Program-made: the position numbers and the translations under genes
Notes under the pieces: generated by a model
Told to the model about the DNA's origin: nothing
Databases searched by the model: none
Seen by the model: the letters and a program-made list of their open reading frames with translations, nothing else
In this document: positions 1-10,984 of the stretch, piece after piece
Layout: each line of letters starts with the position of its first letter
Position numbering within the stretch: position 1 is the first letter of the stretch
Source of the DNA: Capsicum annuum
Lineage: Eukaryota > Streptophyta > Magnoliopsida > Solanales > Solanaceae
Reading direction: 5' to 3'
NCBI RefSeq assembly: GCF_002878395.1
Contig: NC_061119.1
Coordinates: 42,150,190 to 42,214,189 of the forward strand
DNA: 64,000 nucleotides

Positions 1-1103
1 GGATGCTGAGGAGGTCGAGCATACGTTTGAGCATTAAGAATAGTAGGTTGAGGTATATAATAATGTTGAGGAGGGTTGAGTTGCCCCTGTTAGACCTGAA
101 CGTAAGGGTAGTTCTGTCCCCTTTAGGCATTGCCCGATCCTGATGCCATTATGGATCCTTTCTCCTTCTTTTTCCAATTTCCAAAACCATATGATCCACT
201 CTAAATGGCTTGTGTAGTGGCCTTGAGGGCGGTTTGGCTCACAATTTTTCCTAATTTGATGCCATTCTCCACTATTTCCCCAATTTTTATTGCTTCGGCG
301 AAAGTCTTACCAACTGCGGCTAGTAAATTATGGAAGTAATTGTACTCTTTAGTTTGGAGAAAGACGTCAATCAATTCCTAGTCCTTCATTGGTAGTTTGA
401 CTCTAGATGCCTGTTCTCTCCATTTTATGGCATACTCTCAGAAACTTTCAGATGGTTTTCTCTTCATATTAGCGAGAGAAGTACAGTCAGGGACAATGTC
501 GAGATTGTATTGAAATTTTTGTACAAAATCTTGAGCCATATCATCCCAAACGTTCCAATAGGAGATGTCTTGATCGATAAACCATTCGAAGGCTATTCCC
601 CTCAGACTTTCTCCGAAATAGGCAATAAGCAGCTCTTCTTTCCCTCCTGCTCCTCTGCGTTGATTGCAATACCTTTTTAAGTGGGCCACCGGGTCACCAT
701 GACCACTATATTTGTCAAATTTTGGGGTCTTGAACCCTACTGGAAAATGAGCATTAGGGAACATACACAGGTCCTTGAAAGAGACACTTTTTTGTCCTCC
801 CAATCCTTGTATGTTTCTCATACTCTGCTCCAGACTCTTCACTTTTCTGGCTCCCTCTTCTCGTTCTTCATTCATAATAGCCTTCTCAATCATGATATGA
901 GACTCAAGATGATGAGTGGGCTAATATAAATTTACAGGTTTGAATGCCAATTCAGGAGGATGGACTTGATCATGATTCAGCTCATCGGTAGGCTTCTGTA
1001 TCATTGATGGAGGATTTATATTAGTTGGCACGGCCGGAATAAAAAGCGAGTTGTTCGTGAAAGATGGATTTGTAGGACGCATGGTGGATATGCCAGCATC
1101 TAT
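1..1103 (-). pseudogene. gag fragment of a Tat/Ogre-like Ty3/gypsy retrotransposon
   Basis: Gag forms the particle in which the retrotransposon RNA is packaged and copied. The longest open stretch is 151 codons on the minus strand (893 to 438). It contains the retrotransposon gag core FDKYSGHGDPVAHLKRYCNQ and the downstream aromatic motif FEWF. The frame continues below 438 with interruptions to the window edge, and above 893 to about 1130, where it runs into LTR-like sequence. In-frame stops and the lack of a leader or primer-binding site next to its 5' side mark it as a relic. The family call rests on recognising this gag type from Solanaceae; the exact lineage (Tat/Ogre versus Athila) is less sure. 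Confidence 0.75.
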
Positions 1104-1400
1104 CACACCTCTATTTTTAACCACATCCAACCCCGCTAGGGAAGTTGGTTTTAGAGAAAACGAGTTTTTCCAATTAAAGTGACATTTTGAAAAGGGATTA
1201 TTTATTTTACAGAGTCGCTACTTGGAATTGAGTTTGGGTGTTCCAATTCACCTTATTGAATCACTATTCAAAAGGAAATGACTCTTAAGTTTTGATCTGC
1301 GAACTAGAAATCCGGATAAGGAATTCTGTTGACAGATGGGAAGGTGTTAGGCACCCCTCGAGTCTCGTTGTTCTAGCACGGTCACTTTAATGACTTATGT
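1104..1400. repeat. LTR-terminal fragment of the same Ty3/gypsy family
   Basis: The first ~60 bases match the foldback arm at 4926-4988 (TATCACACCTCTATTTTTA against TGTCACACCTCTATTTTTA). The following ~100 bases match the reverse complement of the foldback centre, including the ACAGAGTCGC and TTGGAATTGAGTTTGGGTG segments. Downstream are GTTAGGCACCCCTCGAG and TTCTAGCACGGTCAC, motifs I recognise from LTRs of this Solanaceae family. The primer-binding site expected next to the end is absent, so the junction with gag at about 1103 is a deletion or rearrangement. Confidence 0.6.
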
Positions 1401-3452
1401 CTGGCTTAAATTAATCTATTGGATATATAATATTTGTTAGCCTAAAAGTTACTTACATCCTGCTTTTATTTATTGAGAATTTATTAAAAACTATCTTGAT
1501 GTGTGGCTTACCGATAGTAGTACTTTTCGGCCTTACCACGAGTTTGGATGTATTTCTTGCGCCTTTGAGGCATTTATGGATCGTTCCCATTTTTCTAGTC
1601 TTAATAAGCATCTAATAGATTTAGAATCTACCTCAACCCAACTCAATCAGCTTCAAATGGTAAGTTAAATTTTATTATAACGAATGGTCGGTAGCAGGGC
1701 TTTCCAACTTCGTCGTTAGTTTCCACTTGCATATTAAATTCTTAATTATTTAGAAGATAAGAACATAGCTCACTATTTTACAAGTTCATTCCATTATAAT
1801 AGGTTTTTCCTCTCTTTTAATTTATCAGATATGATGGGTCTTGAATAAGTCTGCAACCCATTTTTGGCTCCATCCGCCCATTTTAATTTATTAGACCCTT
1901 AGAAATTAATGCTGGCTGAAAATGTTTTTAGAACATAAAGATGAGAGATATCGAACTAAGAATTGATGCAACAACTATGACAAAACATCATAATGTCGAA
2001 CTAACACTTACAGATATTACAAATTAGATGTACAATCCCCCCAAGAAAAATAATTTAAACAAAATATTCCAACAAACTACATGTAAGGCTTTGAGAAGCA
2101 TACAATATTACAATATATCATTTGTAATGTTTAAATTATTATATTCCTGTAAAATAAACACTATATGCCATAACCTTTACATATTTTCTTAGTCGCTATT
2201 TTTTAAAAAAACTACTAAACAAGTGATTTTATGATTTAGGAGTGACGGTTAAATCATGAACCAGAGAGGAAAATGACCAAACACAATATTAATTTATAGT
2301 CCCTTTTTAGCTAAAAATTACGTATAATAATGGACACAAAATAAATTAATCGCCACTCGAACACTGAAAATACCAACGTGTGAAATTCATTATCTACAAA
2401 AATATTAAAACCAATTTATACAATTTCTTACCCCAGCCCAAAACATGAAAAAAAAAAAAACAAAGGCTCTAATATATTCATAAAAAAATAAACTTATTTT
2501 AGAACGCAAAGGAAAATTTACAAATCATACTTTGTTAACTAATTCTGACTTTGAAAACTTAGCGTTGCTACTAATTGGATCATACTTATAAGTACCTAAA
2601 TCTAAATAACAGAGAATTTACTGGTGATTCAAGCATGGGAGCATTTTTTGAAAACCAAGTGATTAGAATTTCTCATTTATCAAAATGGAACCAAACAAAT
2701 ATAAGTCATGTTAACTGTTCCTCTTGTTTTTCCTTTTCTTTTTGATAAATGTATTTTCTTAATTTATTTTTTTATGATGATGAGGATTCTCCATCTTTGT
2801 TGGAGTTTTTTTTTTATCTTTTTTTTTATGGGGTTTTGCTCTTTCTTCTTTGAAGTCGTCTTTTGTTTTTGTTCTCCTAGACTATACGTTCTTTGCCTCT
2901 GGAGCCTTTGATCTTGAATCTTCATTTGCAACTTGTACTTATTTAGTGCGCTCAATAAAATAGGCCAAAAGAGGGATAGTGCATATAAGCACTCGAAAGG
3001 TATAGGCTCAAATGTGGTTATCCAAAGAAAAGGTTTAAGGATCAAAGGGAGAAGCACTAGGGAATAATGTCATTTGGTGGGTTGTGGAATGCACAATCAA
3101 ATCAAAGGAGGCCTACGATTCTTTCCCAAACCAAGTGTATCTCAAAATTTTGCCTAAACAGACATTCAAGCCAAGTTCTAGATCAACAGAGTGATGCCTT
3201 TGAATTTTCAATCTAAAGCTGACCACTCAATGCACATGAAATGAAATAGTAAGGTAAGATTTATTTTAAACTTGACTTAGAACAAAAAAACTTTGCAAGT
3301 GAACTTTAGGATAATTAGAGGCATCAAAAGAATCTGTAGTTCACAATCAAGTTGGTCCACTCTATCGTATCTCATAATACACTTAAATTTTTTTTTCAAT
3401 TCAGATTTTTAAGTCTGTTGGTACCAATTATTAGGCCAAGATTTATTTTTTT
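1401..3452. other. AT-rich retroelement-derived sequence, no gene
   Basis: I see no coding region. Open frames around 2708-3057 lie in T-rich or A-rich low-complexity sequence and look accidental. By position, between an LTR end and a leader tandem repeat, this is probably LTR or untranslated sequence of the Tat/Ogre-like elements, but I cannot place its boundaries. Confidence 0.4.
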
Positions 3453-4260
3453 AGATGAGACCGAACTCAAAAGAAGAGTTGCCTACGTATCTTGTTGAAA
3501 CAAGAATCATGTCAAACGTAGTTCAGGAAGCGTAAAAGATTAAGCAAGAACTTTTTTTTTTGTGAATTTTGAATTAGGAAAAAAAATTTTTTGTCATTTC
3601 TATTTCTGTTTTTGAAATCTTAATAAACACCTTTGTTTTTTTACTTTATATAAATATTTCTTTTAGAAGAAGACTAACGTCCTTTTTTTTTCAAATTAAT
3701 GAGGATCACCGAACCTAAGAAAGGTTGTCTACGTATCTCACTGAAATGAGAATCAAGTGTGCTTAGTTCATGAAGTAGGAGACATGAAGAAATCTATTTT
3801 TTATTTGAAAAGAAAATGATTTTATTAAATTTATTAATAATTATTTTTTTAAAATTTTTGAAACAAATTGATTGATTTTTTTTTATAATGTTCAAAACTT
3901 TTCTTTTTCTTTTCTTAAGAAAATACAACCTTTATTTTTAAGGATCACCGAACCCGTGGAGGGCAGCCTACGTATCTCACTGAGATGAGAATCAGGTGTC
4001 GTAGTTCGTGCAGCAGGAGACATGAAGAAATCCGGTTTTTATTTGAAAAGAAAATGATTTTATTGAATTTATTAATAATTATTTATTTATTTTTTTGAAA
4101 ACGAATTGATTATTTTTTTTTTATAAGGATCAAAACTTTTCTTTTTTTTTCTTAAGAAAATACAACCTTTGTTTTTAAGGATCACCGAACTCGTGGTGGG
4201 CTGCCTACATATCTCACTGAGATGAGAATTAGGTGTGTTTAGTTCGTGCAGATTACGGCA
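3453..4260. repeat. Four-unit ~240-bp tandem repeat in a retrotransposon untranslated region
   Basis: Units start at 3453, 3702, 3941 and 4178, giving periods of 249, 239 and 237 bases. Each unit opens with AGGATCACCGAAC or a decayed form (AGATGAGACCGAAC in the first). This is followed by a GCCTACGTATCTCACTGA block, an AGAATCAGGTG block and a poly-T/A tract ending in TTAAGAAAATACAACC. The last two complete units are the most alike. The repeat lies on the leader side of the primer-binding site at 4906, so it belongs to the untranslated part of a minus-strand element. Confidence 0.8.
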
Positions 4261-4905
4261 AACTCGATAATTTATAAAATTATTTTTATTTTTATTGTGA
4301 AAGCAAATCTCGCACCTCATTTGAGTTTCGGAAAAGAATAGGTTTTAGAGAGCAATTTTTAGCCTCTCTTACGTTAATGGATTCTAAAGTCAGTCAACAT
4401 TCGAAACAGCTTGATACTTAATGCAACTAGTTGCATAGAAAATGGATAGTCTTAAAAGAGGGTACTTTTAGATATTCAAACCTTTGTCGAGCCTCCACTA
4501 AGTAAAAAATGCATGTGATTCAAATAAAACAGAATTTGATAGGGATAATCATGTCTAAGATTCGGTTCCACTAGGTTTAACCTGATGGAGGTAGGTGTCT
4601 AGACTGGCTGTAAAACGAGCGGAAAACTCGAGTCGGGCAGGGACAGCTTTACCGATAGTAGTGCTTTCCGGCCTCACCGTTGGTCCTTCACATCCTAAAT
4701 CGTGTGACTATAAAATCCTTCCCAGGAGTATTTCTGCATCTCTGAAGACTCAGATGGGTGCGCGAGAGAAGACAGTTTATATTGCAATTCAAATAATATC
4801 AAAGTAGTTAAACATGTAGGCAAATAACTCAATTAGTCCAACAATATACAATATCAAAACTAAATAAAGCCAAATAAGTCAATATAAAAGCTCAAATTCT
4901 GGTTA
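4261..4905 (-). other. Leader of the Tat/Ogre-like element, no gene
   Basis: The stretch between the tandem repeat and the primer-binding site is the expected position of the 5' leader of a minus-strand Ty3/gypsy element. The frame at 4595-4807 on the plus strand shows no recognisable protein motif and is treated as accidental. Confidence 0.5.
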
Positions 4906-4923
4906 TCCCCAGCAGAGTCGCCA
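4906..4923 (-). other. Primer-binding site of a Tat/Ogre-like element
   Basis: The minus strand reads TGGCGACTCTGCTGGGGA starting two bases after an LTR end ...GGTGTGACA. A TGG-starting primer site this close to an LTR end CA is the canonical arrangement. It fixes the element as minus-strand. I did not verify which tRNA is used. Confidence 0.65.
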
Positions 4924-4925
4924 TC

Positions 4926-5152
4926 TGTCACACCTCTATTTTTACCGCATCCGACCCCGCTAGGGAGTTGGTTTTAGAGAAAAATGATTTTTTCCAAATA
5001 AGGTGACTTGGAACACCCAAACTCAATTCCAAGTGGCGACTCTGTAAATAAAATAATCCCTATTCAAAACATCACTTTATTTAGAAAAACTCATTTTTCT
5101 CTAAAACCAACTCCCTAGCGGGGTCGGATGCGGTAAAAATAGGGGTGTGACA
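4926..5152. repeat. Near-perfect inverted repeat (foldback) of LTR-end sequence
   Basis: The left arm (4926-4987, TGTCACACCTC...) and right arm (about 5091-5152, ...GGGGTGTGACA) are reverse complements with one mismatch that I can see over about 62 bases. Weaker pairing extends to about 85 bases per arm, around a loop of roughly 57 bases. The right arm plus loop matches the LTR end at 1104-1260. The left arm is an extra inverted copy of the first ~85 bases, next to the primer-binding site. The transcript or single strand would form a long hairpin. Confidence 0.85.
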
Positions 5153-6154
5153 GGGCTCATCTACCAGTTGAGGGTGTAACCTTTAGTAAGAGTCCCTGTA
5201 TTCCAGAAATACGTAGCCAGCGTAGGTTAGAGATGTTAACCTACTAGTAAAAGATGACTCTTTAGTCCTTCAAGACATCATTTCAGTGGATCCACGCAAG
5301 CAGTGTTAGTACTCATGGCATGATACTGACACCCTTTCAACTGGGGTCACAGGTTGGACCCCAATTAGTTCTTATTAGGGCATGTCGGTTAGATGATAGC
5401 TCCCACAGTCTCAGTCTAATATTTAGTTCAAAGTTGAGTTTCAGTCTTTCTTGACCATGGCATACAATTATTAGTTGTTCAGTATCAATATTTTAGTATT
5501 TTTGTTTACAGACTATCCCAGTATTATGTCATATGTTTGATCATGCATTCTCAAATTTTACAGCTTCCTCGCATTCTATACCTCAGTATCTCATGCTATT
5601 TATTCAGTCAGTTATTATTCATGCATATCAGCTTAACCTCATTTAGCATACTAGTACATTCAAAGTATTGACAGCATAGTCGTTTTTTGTGCTATGATGT
5701 CTCATATCATAGGTTTAAACGCTCAGGTTCTCGATTGAACCTAGACATCCCAGCGCACCAGCAGCAGCACAGTGGTGAGTCCTTATATTCTGAGGACCGT
5801 TTATTTTTATTTTAGTGTTTCAATTCAGTAGTCAGTCGGAGTTAGTTGGGAACTTGTCCCATCAACTCCACAGTTAATCAGTTAGAGTCTTTCATACAAA
5901 TAGTCAGTTATCAGCCGTCATTGACAGTCTTTACAGTATTGTTTTCTGACATTTATTTTTTAGGCATATTAGTTTAGAAATATCTTTAAATATTTAAATA
6001 TTATGGCGTATCCACCTTTTTTTTCCACATATGTGTATCCTTTATTGTCAGTTTGTTCAGTTCTCATAGTAGGTACCAGCTCATGGGTTAACTTGTGGCC
6101 ACATGTGACTGTAAGTACCGTGTGGCATCCAGTGTGTACTCTCGGGGTGTTACA
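5153..6154 (+). repeat. Ty3/gypsy (chromovirus-type) LTR fragment
   Basis: The segment ends in CTCGGGGTGTTACA, the standard 3' end of a large class of Solanaceae chromoviral LTRs. Internally it has GGTGAGTCCTTATATTCTGA and GTTGGGAACTTGTCCCATCA, which I recognise from such LTRs. No primer-binding site or gag follows. The left side abuts the foldback without a TG start, so it is a truncated or solo LTR. Confidence 0.6.
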
Positions 6155-6859
6155 CATGGTTTGCTTAATTTTTCCTAATTATGCTCTAAGTTAATATTAT
6201 ATAATCTTATTTTATCTTGTATCCTATATTATTTAACTACACCTCCTACCCTGACCCCCACCCCACAAGCCACCCCTTCCCTCCCCCTCTCCCCTCCCCA
6301 AATAAAAAAATATTTTTAAATTGCTATTTTTGAAAGTTTTAAATTTTTTTCTTATCTCGCTCCCTACCCTTACCCAACCCCACCCCTTACCAGCCCCCCA
6401 CCTCAATTTTTTTTCTAAATTTATTTTTAAAAAAGTGTCTTACCCCACCCTCCTTATTTTATTCGTTCTCATTTTTTGTATTCAATATATACAAATATTT
6501 TTAGAAATATTTTTCTATTTGCGTAACGAACACAAAAAAATAAGTAAGAATCAATTTGTTTTCCTAGAATTCTATTTCGTATTTCTTACAAAACACACTC
6601 ATAGCATAAAGAAAAGATGCATTCAAACTTTGTACTTGTTGTTGGTCATCACGTTTCAAAATACCAAAAGAAAATAAAATTTGTTACTATAAAACATGAA
6701 TCTGATTACATTTATTTTGATCTACTCTTGTATTGATTCTGTTAAAATTTACATGAATTTAACAACTTAATATATTTACATGGCATAATTTGAGACAGAT
6801 TAGCAGGAAGAAAATTATTTTATTAACAATTGTTGATAATTTTAACATTCATAATAATT

Positions 6860-7060
6860 AAGGACATTTTAGTAAACTTATCAATTATGATACAGTACCA
6901 TACCGTCAAACAAAATAATAAAACTGTTATTAAACAGCAGTGAATAATACAGTCCATCAAACATTGTATTGTACTATACTTTACAGTACAATACCATACC
7001 ATACAGTACCATACATTATGAAATCATGGAAAACCACCATCCAAACAAAGTGTAAATTAA
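6860..7060. repeat. Possible MITE with TACAGTACCATACC repeats
   Basis: Short related words (ACAGTACCATACC, ACAGTACAATACCATACC, ATACAGTACCATAC) recur, and the segment ends with CCACCATCCAAACAAAG, the reverse of a TTTGTTTGGATGGTGG end that I associate with Solanaceae MITEs. I could not find a clear partner terminal repeat or target duplication, so this is tentative. Confidence 0.3.
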
Positions 7061-7493
7061 TATTTATTATATTGTATAAATGAGTCAAAAATACATTTGG
7101 TCAGTAACTAATGTCTATAGGATGTAATTAGTAAAATTTAGACCATGAAGTTAGTTAGAAGAAGTCTAAAGTATCTATATGTGAATTTTTGACAACTCTC
7201 TCTTATTGGCTTAGCCTTTCGAGTTGAAGGTACGTCATTAGGCTCATTTTGCTCTCATTCCTGTCAATGTCAAATTCTTCCTAAGAAAGAGGGCATTTAC
7301 TGGCTATTCTTTATGCATGGGTTTTTCTTTTATGTTTGAATAACAAAAATCCAAAATTTTGACAAAAAAAAACTGTCTTACAATCAATAGTTAGTGTATA
7401 ATAATTAAAGCTAATATATAATTCCAACACCCTTATATGAGGAATCTTACTTCCCAAACTATCACAATTTCAATTTCTCGTCCATTTTTTTTT

Positions 7494-7515
7494 GGGGGGG
7501 CGGAGGGGGAGGGGG
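7494..7515 (+). other. G-rich tract with quadruplex potential
   Basis: Runs of 7, 2, 5 and 5 guanines separated by single bases follow a poly-T run. Four G-runs of at least three can be drawn, so a G-quadruplex is possible. No gene lies nearby. Confidence 0.5.
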
Positions 7516-7956
7516 TTACACCGTGTAATTTATTTGCTTATATATTTTTGGAATATGAGTGTGCGACTTATTACATTTTGGTCTTACTTCATTCGTTTGA
7601 TTTTACTTGTCACTATTTTCCTAATTGAATTTCTATTTTTAGTTGTCACTTTTGACATATCAAGAAAAGACAAAAGAAATTTTTTCTATTTTACTTTTAA
7701 CATTAATTATTTATTCTCTAAAACATTTTCAAGCATATTACTCTAAACATAAATTGATAAAGGTAGTATGGTAAAATAGTTATATCAATAATTAATTTTT
7801 TAATGGGTTCATCATATCAGAATGCGATAAGTAAAAGTAAAAGGGGGAGTATATGATAGTATAGAGGATGAATCTGTCATCTTAATCGAGATAGTTTTTC
7901 TTCGATACTTATTCTAATATTTGCAAAGTGAAATAGATTAAGAAAAATTTGAAAAT

Positions 7957-8285
7957 TGTTATATAATATGGATGTCATATGACATGTATTTATGTGAAAT
8001 ATCATTTATTAGAGATAATACTTAGTAGTCAAGTTGGATTTGAAGACTAAAGTTACTTGTTCAATTTGAATTTGAATACCTAAATAGTTGGCCAAATTGC
8101 CCAGTTGCCAACTTGATGTCAAGCTTAGCAAGCTTAAGGACTAAGTCTGGTGGTCTATAAATAGCCACTCTTTGTACATTTTTATTGATATATCAAAGTA
8201 GTAAAACAAAAGTATTACTAAAATTCCCTAAAGTTTTGTCCTTTCTTCAAGTTTGATATTGATATTTTGTTTTTATTTTATAATA
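7957..8285 (+). repeat. 5' LTR of copia element C
   Basis: It starts TGTTATATAATATGGATGTC and aligns throughout with the copy at 38370, including CAAGCTTAGCAAGCTTAAGG and GGTCTATAAATAGCCAC. The TATAAATA box at about 8155 is likely the LTR promoter. The following CGTTATCAGCACGAG sits where the primer-binding site is expected, a motif common at this place in plant copia elements. Confidence 0.8.
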
Positions 8286-9460
8286 CGTTATCAGCACGAG
8301 ACTCTATCGTCTCAAAATTTGAAGGCTAATAAAAAAAATTGGATTGAAAGGTAGAGAAGCAAGATTGCAAGAACAATACGATCATCATGATTTGGATTTC
8401 ACTTTTCTACTATTTATGATAAGATAAGTATATTATTAACTCATGTTCTTTAATTAAGTTTGAATTGATAATCACAAAGTGGTTGTTAGAGGCTCAAGTT
8501 TTAGTTTATTATATATACTTTGGCCTAATATGTTATTGGTCGAGGATATGATGATGGATTTAAATCTCATTCCATTAAGAGGGTAAGACATTGGATTAAG
8601 AGTCCCGATGCACAATGATGATAAGATGTTGGATTTCAGTCCCATTGATTTTTGGCCTAAGATGCCTTTATATGGATAATACATTGAGTTTGAATCTCAA
8701 TGCACCATATTGATAATAAAACAATGACTAAGCCAAAATGTTTTGTGAAAGTTATGAAATATTTGCCATTGAATACGATTCATTCCTGAAGTGAATGTGG
8801 TAGCAGTGCATAATATGTCTGAAAGAAGACATGTGATTGAATTTATGAATAATAATATAAGCGTAACAAGGATAAATCCTTTAGTTACATTATATGTACG
8901 CCTCAATTTGATCATGACGGAGAAATATCTTGAATGAAATTCTAAACTATCATAATTTGATAGGCTTAAGACATCATTATATTTCATTCATGAGGAATGA
9001 GAATTTTAATTGTTAAAACTATAAATTCATTTCCTGGAGTGAATGTGATAGGAGTAACACCTCCATAAGAGGTAGAATAATTGATAAGAAATATTATGAA
9101 ATGTACTCAAAAATAGAAAACTTAAAAAATTATTCATGTTCTAGTAAATCTGAAATTTACTAAGTAAAACCCATATGTCATGATAAACTTGGAGTTTCCT
9201 AGTACAAATAAGTTCATAAGTTGGCATGAATGATTTTTCTATCCCGAAGATATGTACATTGAATATTATACAACATATATATTTTTAAAAAAAAAATAGA
9301 AGAGTTTCTTAGAATAACATTATGAGTTCTCAAATGATCCTTCAAAAGGTGAAGGTAAGTTTTACTACTAATGGGCATAGTATGAAAGGTCACTAGGCAC
9401 GTGATTGTCATGCGATCAAATTTGATATAAGTTTTATAAATTCTCTATCAAAATAAAAAA
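8286..9460 (+). pseudogene. Leader and gag remnant of copia element C
   Basis: This is the first internal part of the copia element. The leader (8480-8700) repeats a short motif of the form TTTRAATCYCATT several times. Near 9360-9410 the frame reads GHSMKGH, a stop, then ARDCHAIK. This resembles a gag zinc knuckle (CX2CX4HX4C) with the first cysteines lost. The remainder is too decayed to assign. The region ends at the MULE-like insertion. Confidence 0.55.
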
Positions 9461-10554
9461 AGGATAATACTCACGAAAAAAGCTGAACTTTGATCGGATT
9501 TTCAATTGAGCATACTGAACTTTGCGGGTGTCCTATTACCCCCTGAACTTTTTTAAAGTGGAATTAATTTCCTCCCAAAACGTTATACCCAATTTTAAAG
9601 TAGAAAGTGTAATACACACAATGACATATTGACATGTGTATTTTTTATTTAAAATTAATTTTTATTTAATTTCTTTTTCATTTTTATTCTTCCCCATTCT
9701 CCATTCTCCATTCTCATTTTCTTCTCCATTTTTATTCTTCAAAATCCACAAAAGATTAGTAATATTTTGATCACAAGAATGACTCAAAAACAAGCCCAAA
9801 TTTTCAACAATAAGAAAATAGGGAGAATTGGACCTGTATGAGAATTGTAATCCTGTATGAGAATATACAGTCTACCATTAAAATACCAACATTCCAAATT
9901 TTGAAAAACAATTCTCATGAGAGGTCTAACGGCACCATTACAACAAAAGTTCCTTCTTTCTAACAGTTCTCTTACACGCAATGGTCTAACAACATTCCAA
10001 TGCAAATATATATAGTTTCTTTGCTTTAACTTGTATATTCTCCTACAGTTTCTAACCAAAATTCTCCTAAAGTTTAGGAGAATATATTATTTTCTTTAAC
10101 TTGTATATTCTCCTACAATTTCTAACTAAAATTGCATATATCTGTATTTGAGACCAAAGAAACTGTATATCTACAATTTAGGAGAATACCCAGTTTCTAA
10201 CTTTTATATTTTTAATGTTAACTTATAGGAGACCAACACTCCAATGGTCTAACCAAAATTCTCATGCGTATAGGAGAATATACAGTTTTTTTCAAAAACA
10301 ATTCTGAAAGAATAAAAAATTCATAATTTGAGAAAATCATCTTTACTGATTTCTTGAGAATTTGAAATTTCAATTACTATCAAGATTGTTCAGACAAATT
10401 TCCTTCTGACGCCAACAGTAGGTTGGTTGATGATGATAATGATGGGTTAATTTTGCTATTTTGATAGAATTGAAGAAGACTCATTTGGTGGGTGTATTGA
10501 AATTTAGTCAAATTGATGTAATTAAATTGGTATGTTAAAGATAACTTATTTGGT

Positions 10555-10573
10555 GTGTGTGTGTGTGTGTGTG
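10555..10573 (+). repeat. (GT)n microsatellite
   Basis: An uninterrupted GT dinucleotide run of about nine units lies inside the MULE-like element. Confidence 0.85.
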
Positions 10574-10636
10574 ATGAAATTGTGTTCAATTCAATTCCAA
10601 CTCAACAATGAAACACCAATGGAGCACCATTGAAGA

Positions 10637-10637
<1 letters not shown>

Positions 10638-10689
<52 letters not shown>

Positions 10690-10690
10690 A
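10638..10690 (+). repeat. (GAAA)n microsatellite
   Basis: About 13 tandem GAAA units lie inside the MULE-like element. A long F/L/S-rich open frame on the other strand (10591-10809) is a by-product of this tract. Confidence 0.9.
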
Positions 10691-10984
10691 AAGAGAAAGA
10701 AGATATAAATGAAAAAATTAAAAAAAAACATACAATATATAAAAATTAGAATATTGAGGGGTTGTTTGACCAAAAAAAAAGTTTTAAAACGATTTTCTAA
10801 CATGTTCATGCGCCCAATGCACGTGAATTACACGCAATGGTCCAAGTGGGTAGATATATGCCATTAAAATATGAAACAAAAAGTTTAGGGGGGTAATAGA
10901 ACCCCCGCAAAGTTCAGTATGCTCAACTGGAAATTCGGTTAAAGTTTAGGTATTTTCGTGAATATTATCCCAATAAAAAAATAT

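Larger units (their letters stand above)
6155..7956. other. AT-rich intergenic DNA, no gene seen
   Basis: Open frames here (for example 6321-6677 and 7437-7746) are T-rich with no known motif. Between 6240 and 6480 two C-rich blocks alternate with T-rich blocks (CCCCACCCCAC-type tracts), an imperfect duplication of about 120 bases. The rest is unremarkable. Confidence 0.6.
9461..10971. mobile_element. Non-autonomous MULE-like DNA transposon with ~90-bp terminal inverted repeats
   Basis: The left end GGATAATACTCACGAAAA and the reverse complement of the right end, GGATAATATTCACGAAAA, match over about 90 bases, including GAGCATACTGAACTTTGCGG. Flanks carry the same AATAAAAAA (9 bases). Long inverted repeats with a 9-bp target duplication fit Mutator-like elements. 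The A-rich flank makes the duplication less certain. The interior has no transposase. It has repeated AGTTTCTAAC and TAGGAGAATAT words, a GT run and a GAAA run. It sits in the copia element and shares none of its coding sequence. Confidence 0.75.

Noticed and set aside
2708..3057. Overlapping open frames on both strands (67 and 97 codons)
   Set aside because: They are built from poly-T/poly-A low-complexity sequence, share the same DNA on opposite strands and have no motif.
3453..4260. CRISPR-like or regulatory repeat array
   Set aside because: The units are ~240 bp with no spacer pattern, in plant DNA next to a retroelement primer site.
6321..6677. 118-codon plus-strand frame
   Set aside because: T-rich and C-rich low-complexity sequence gives a run of F, L, P and I. 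There is no domain and no gene context.
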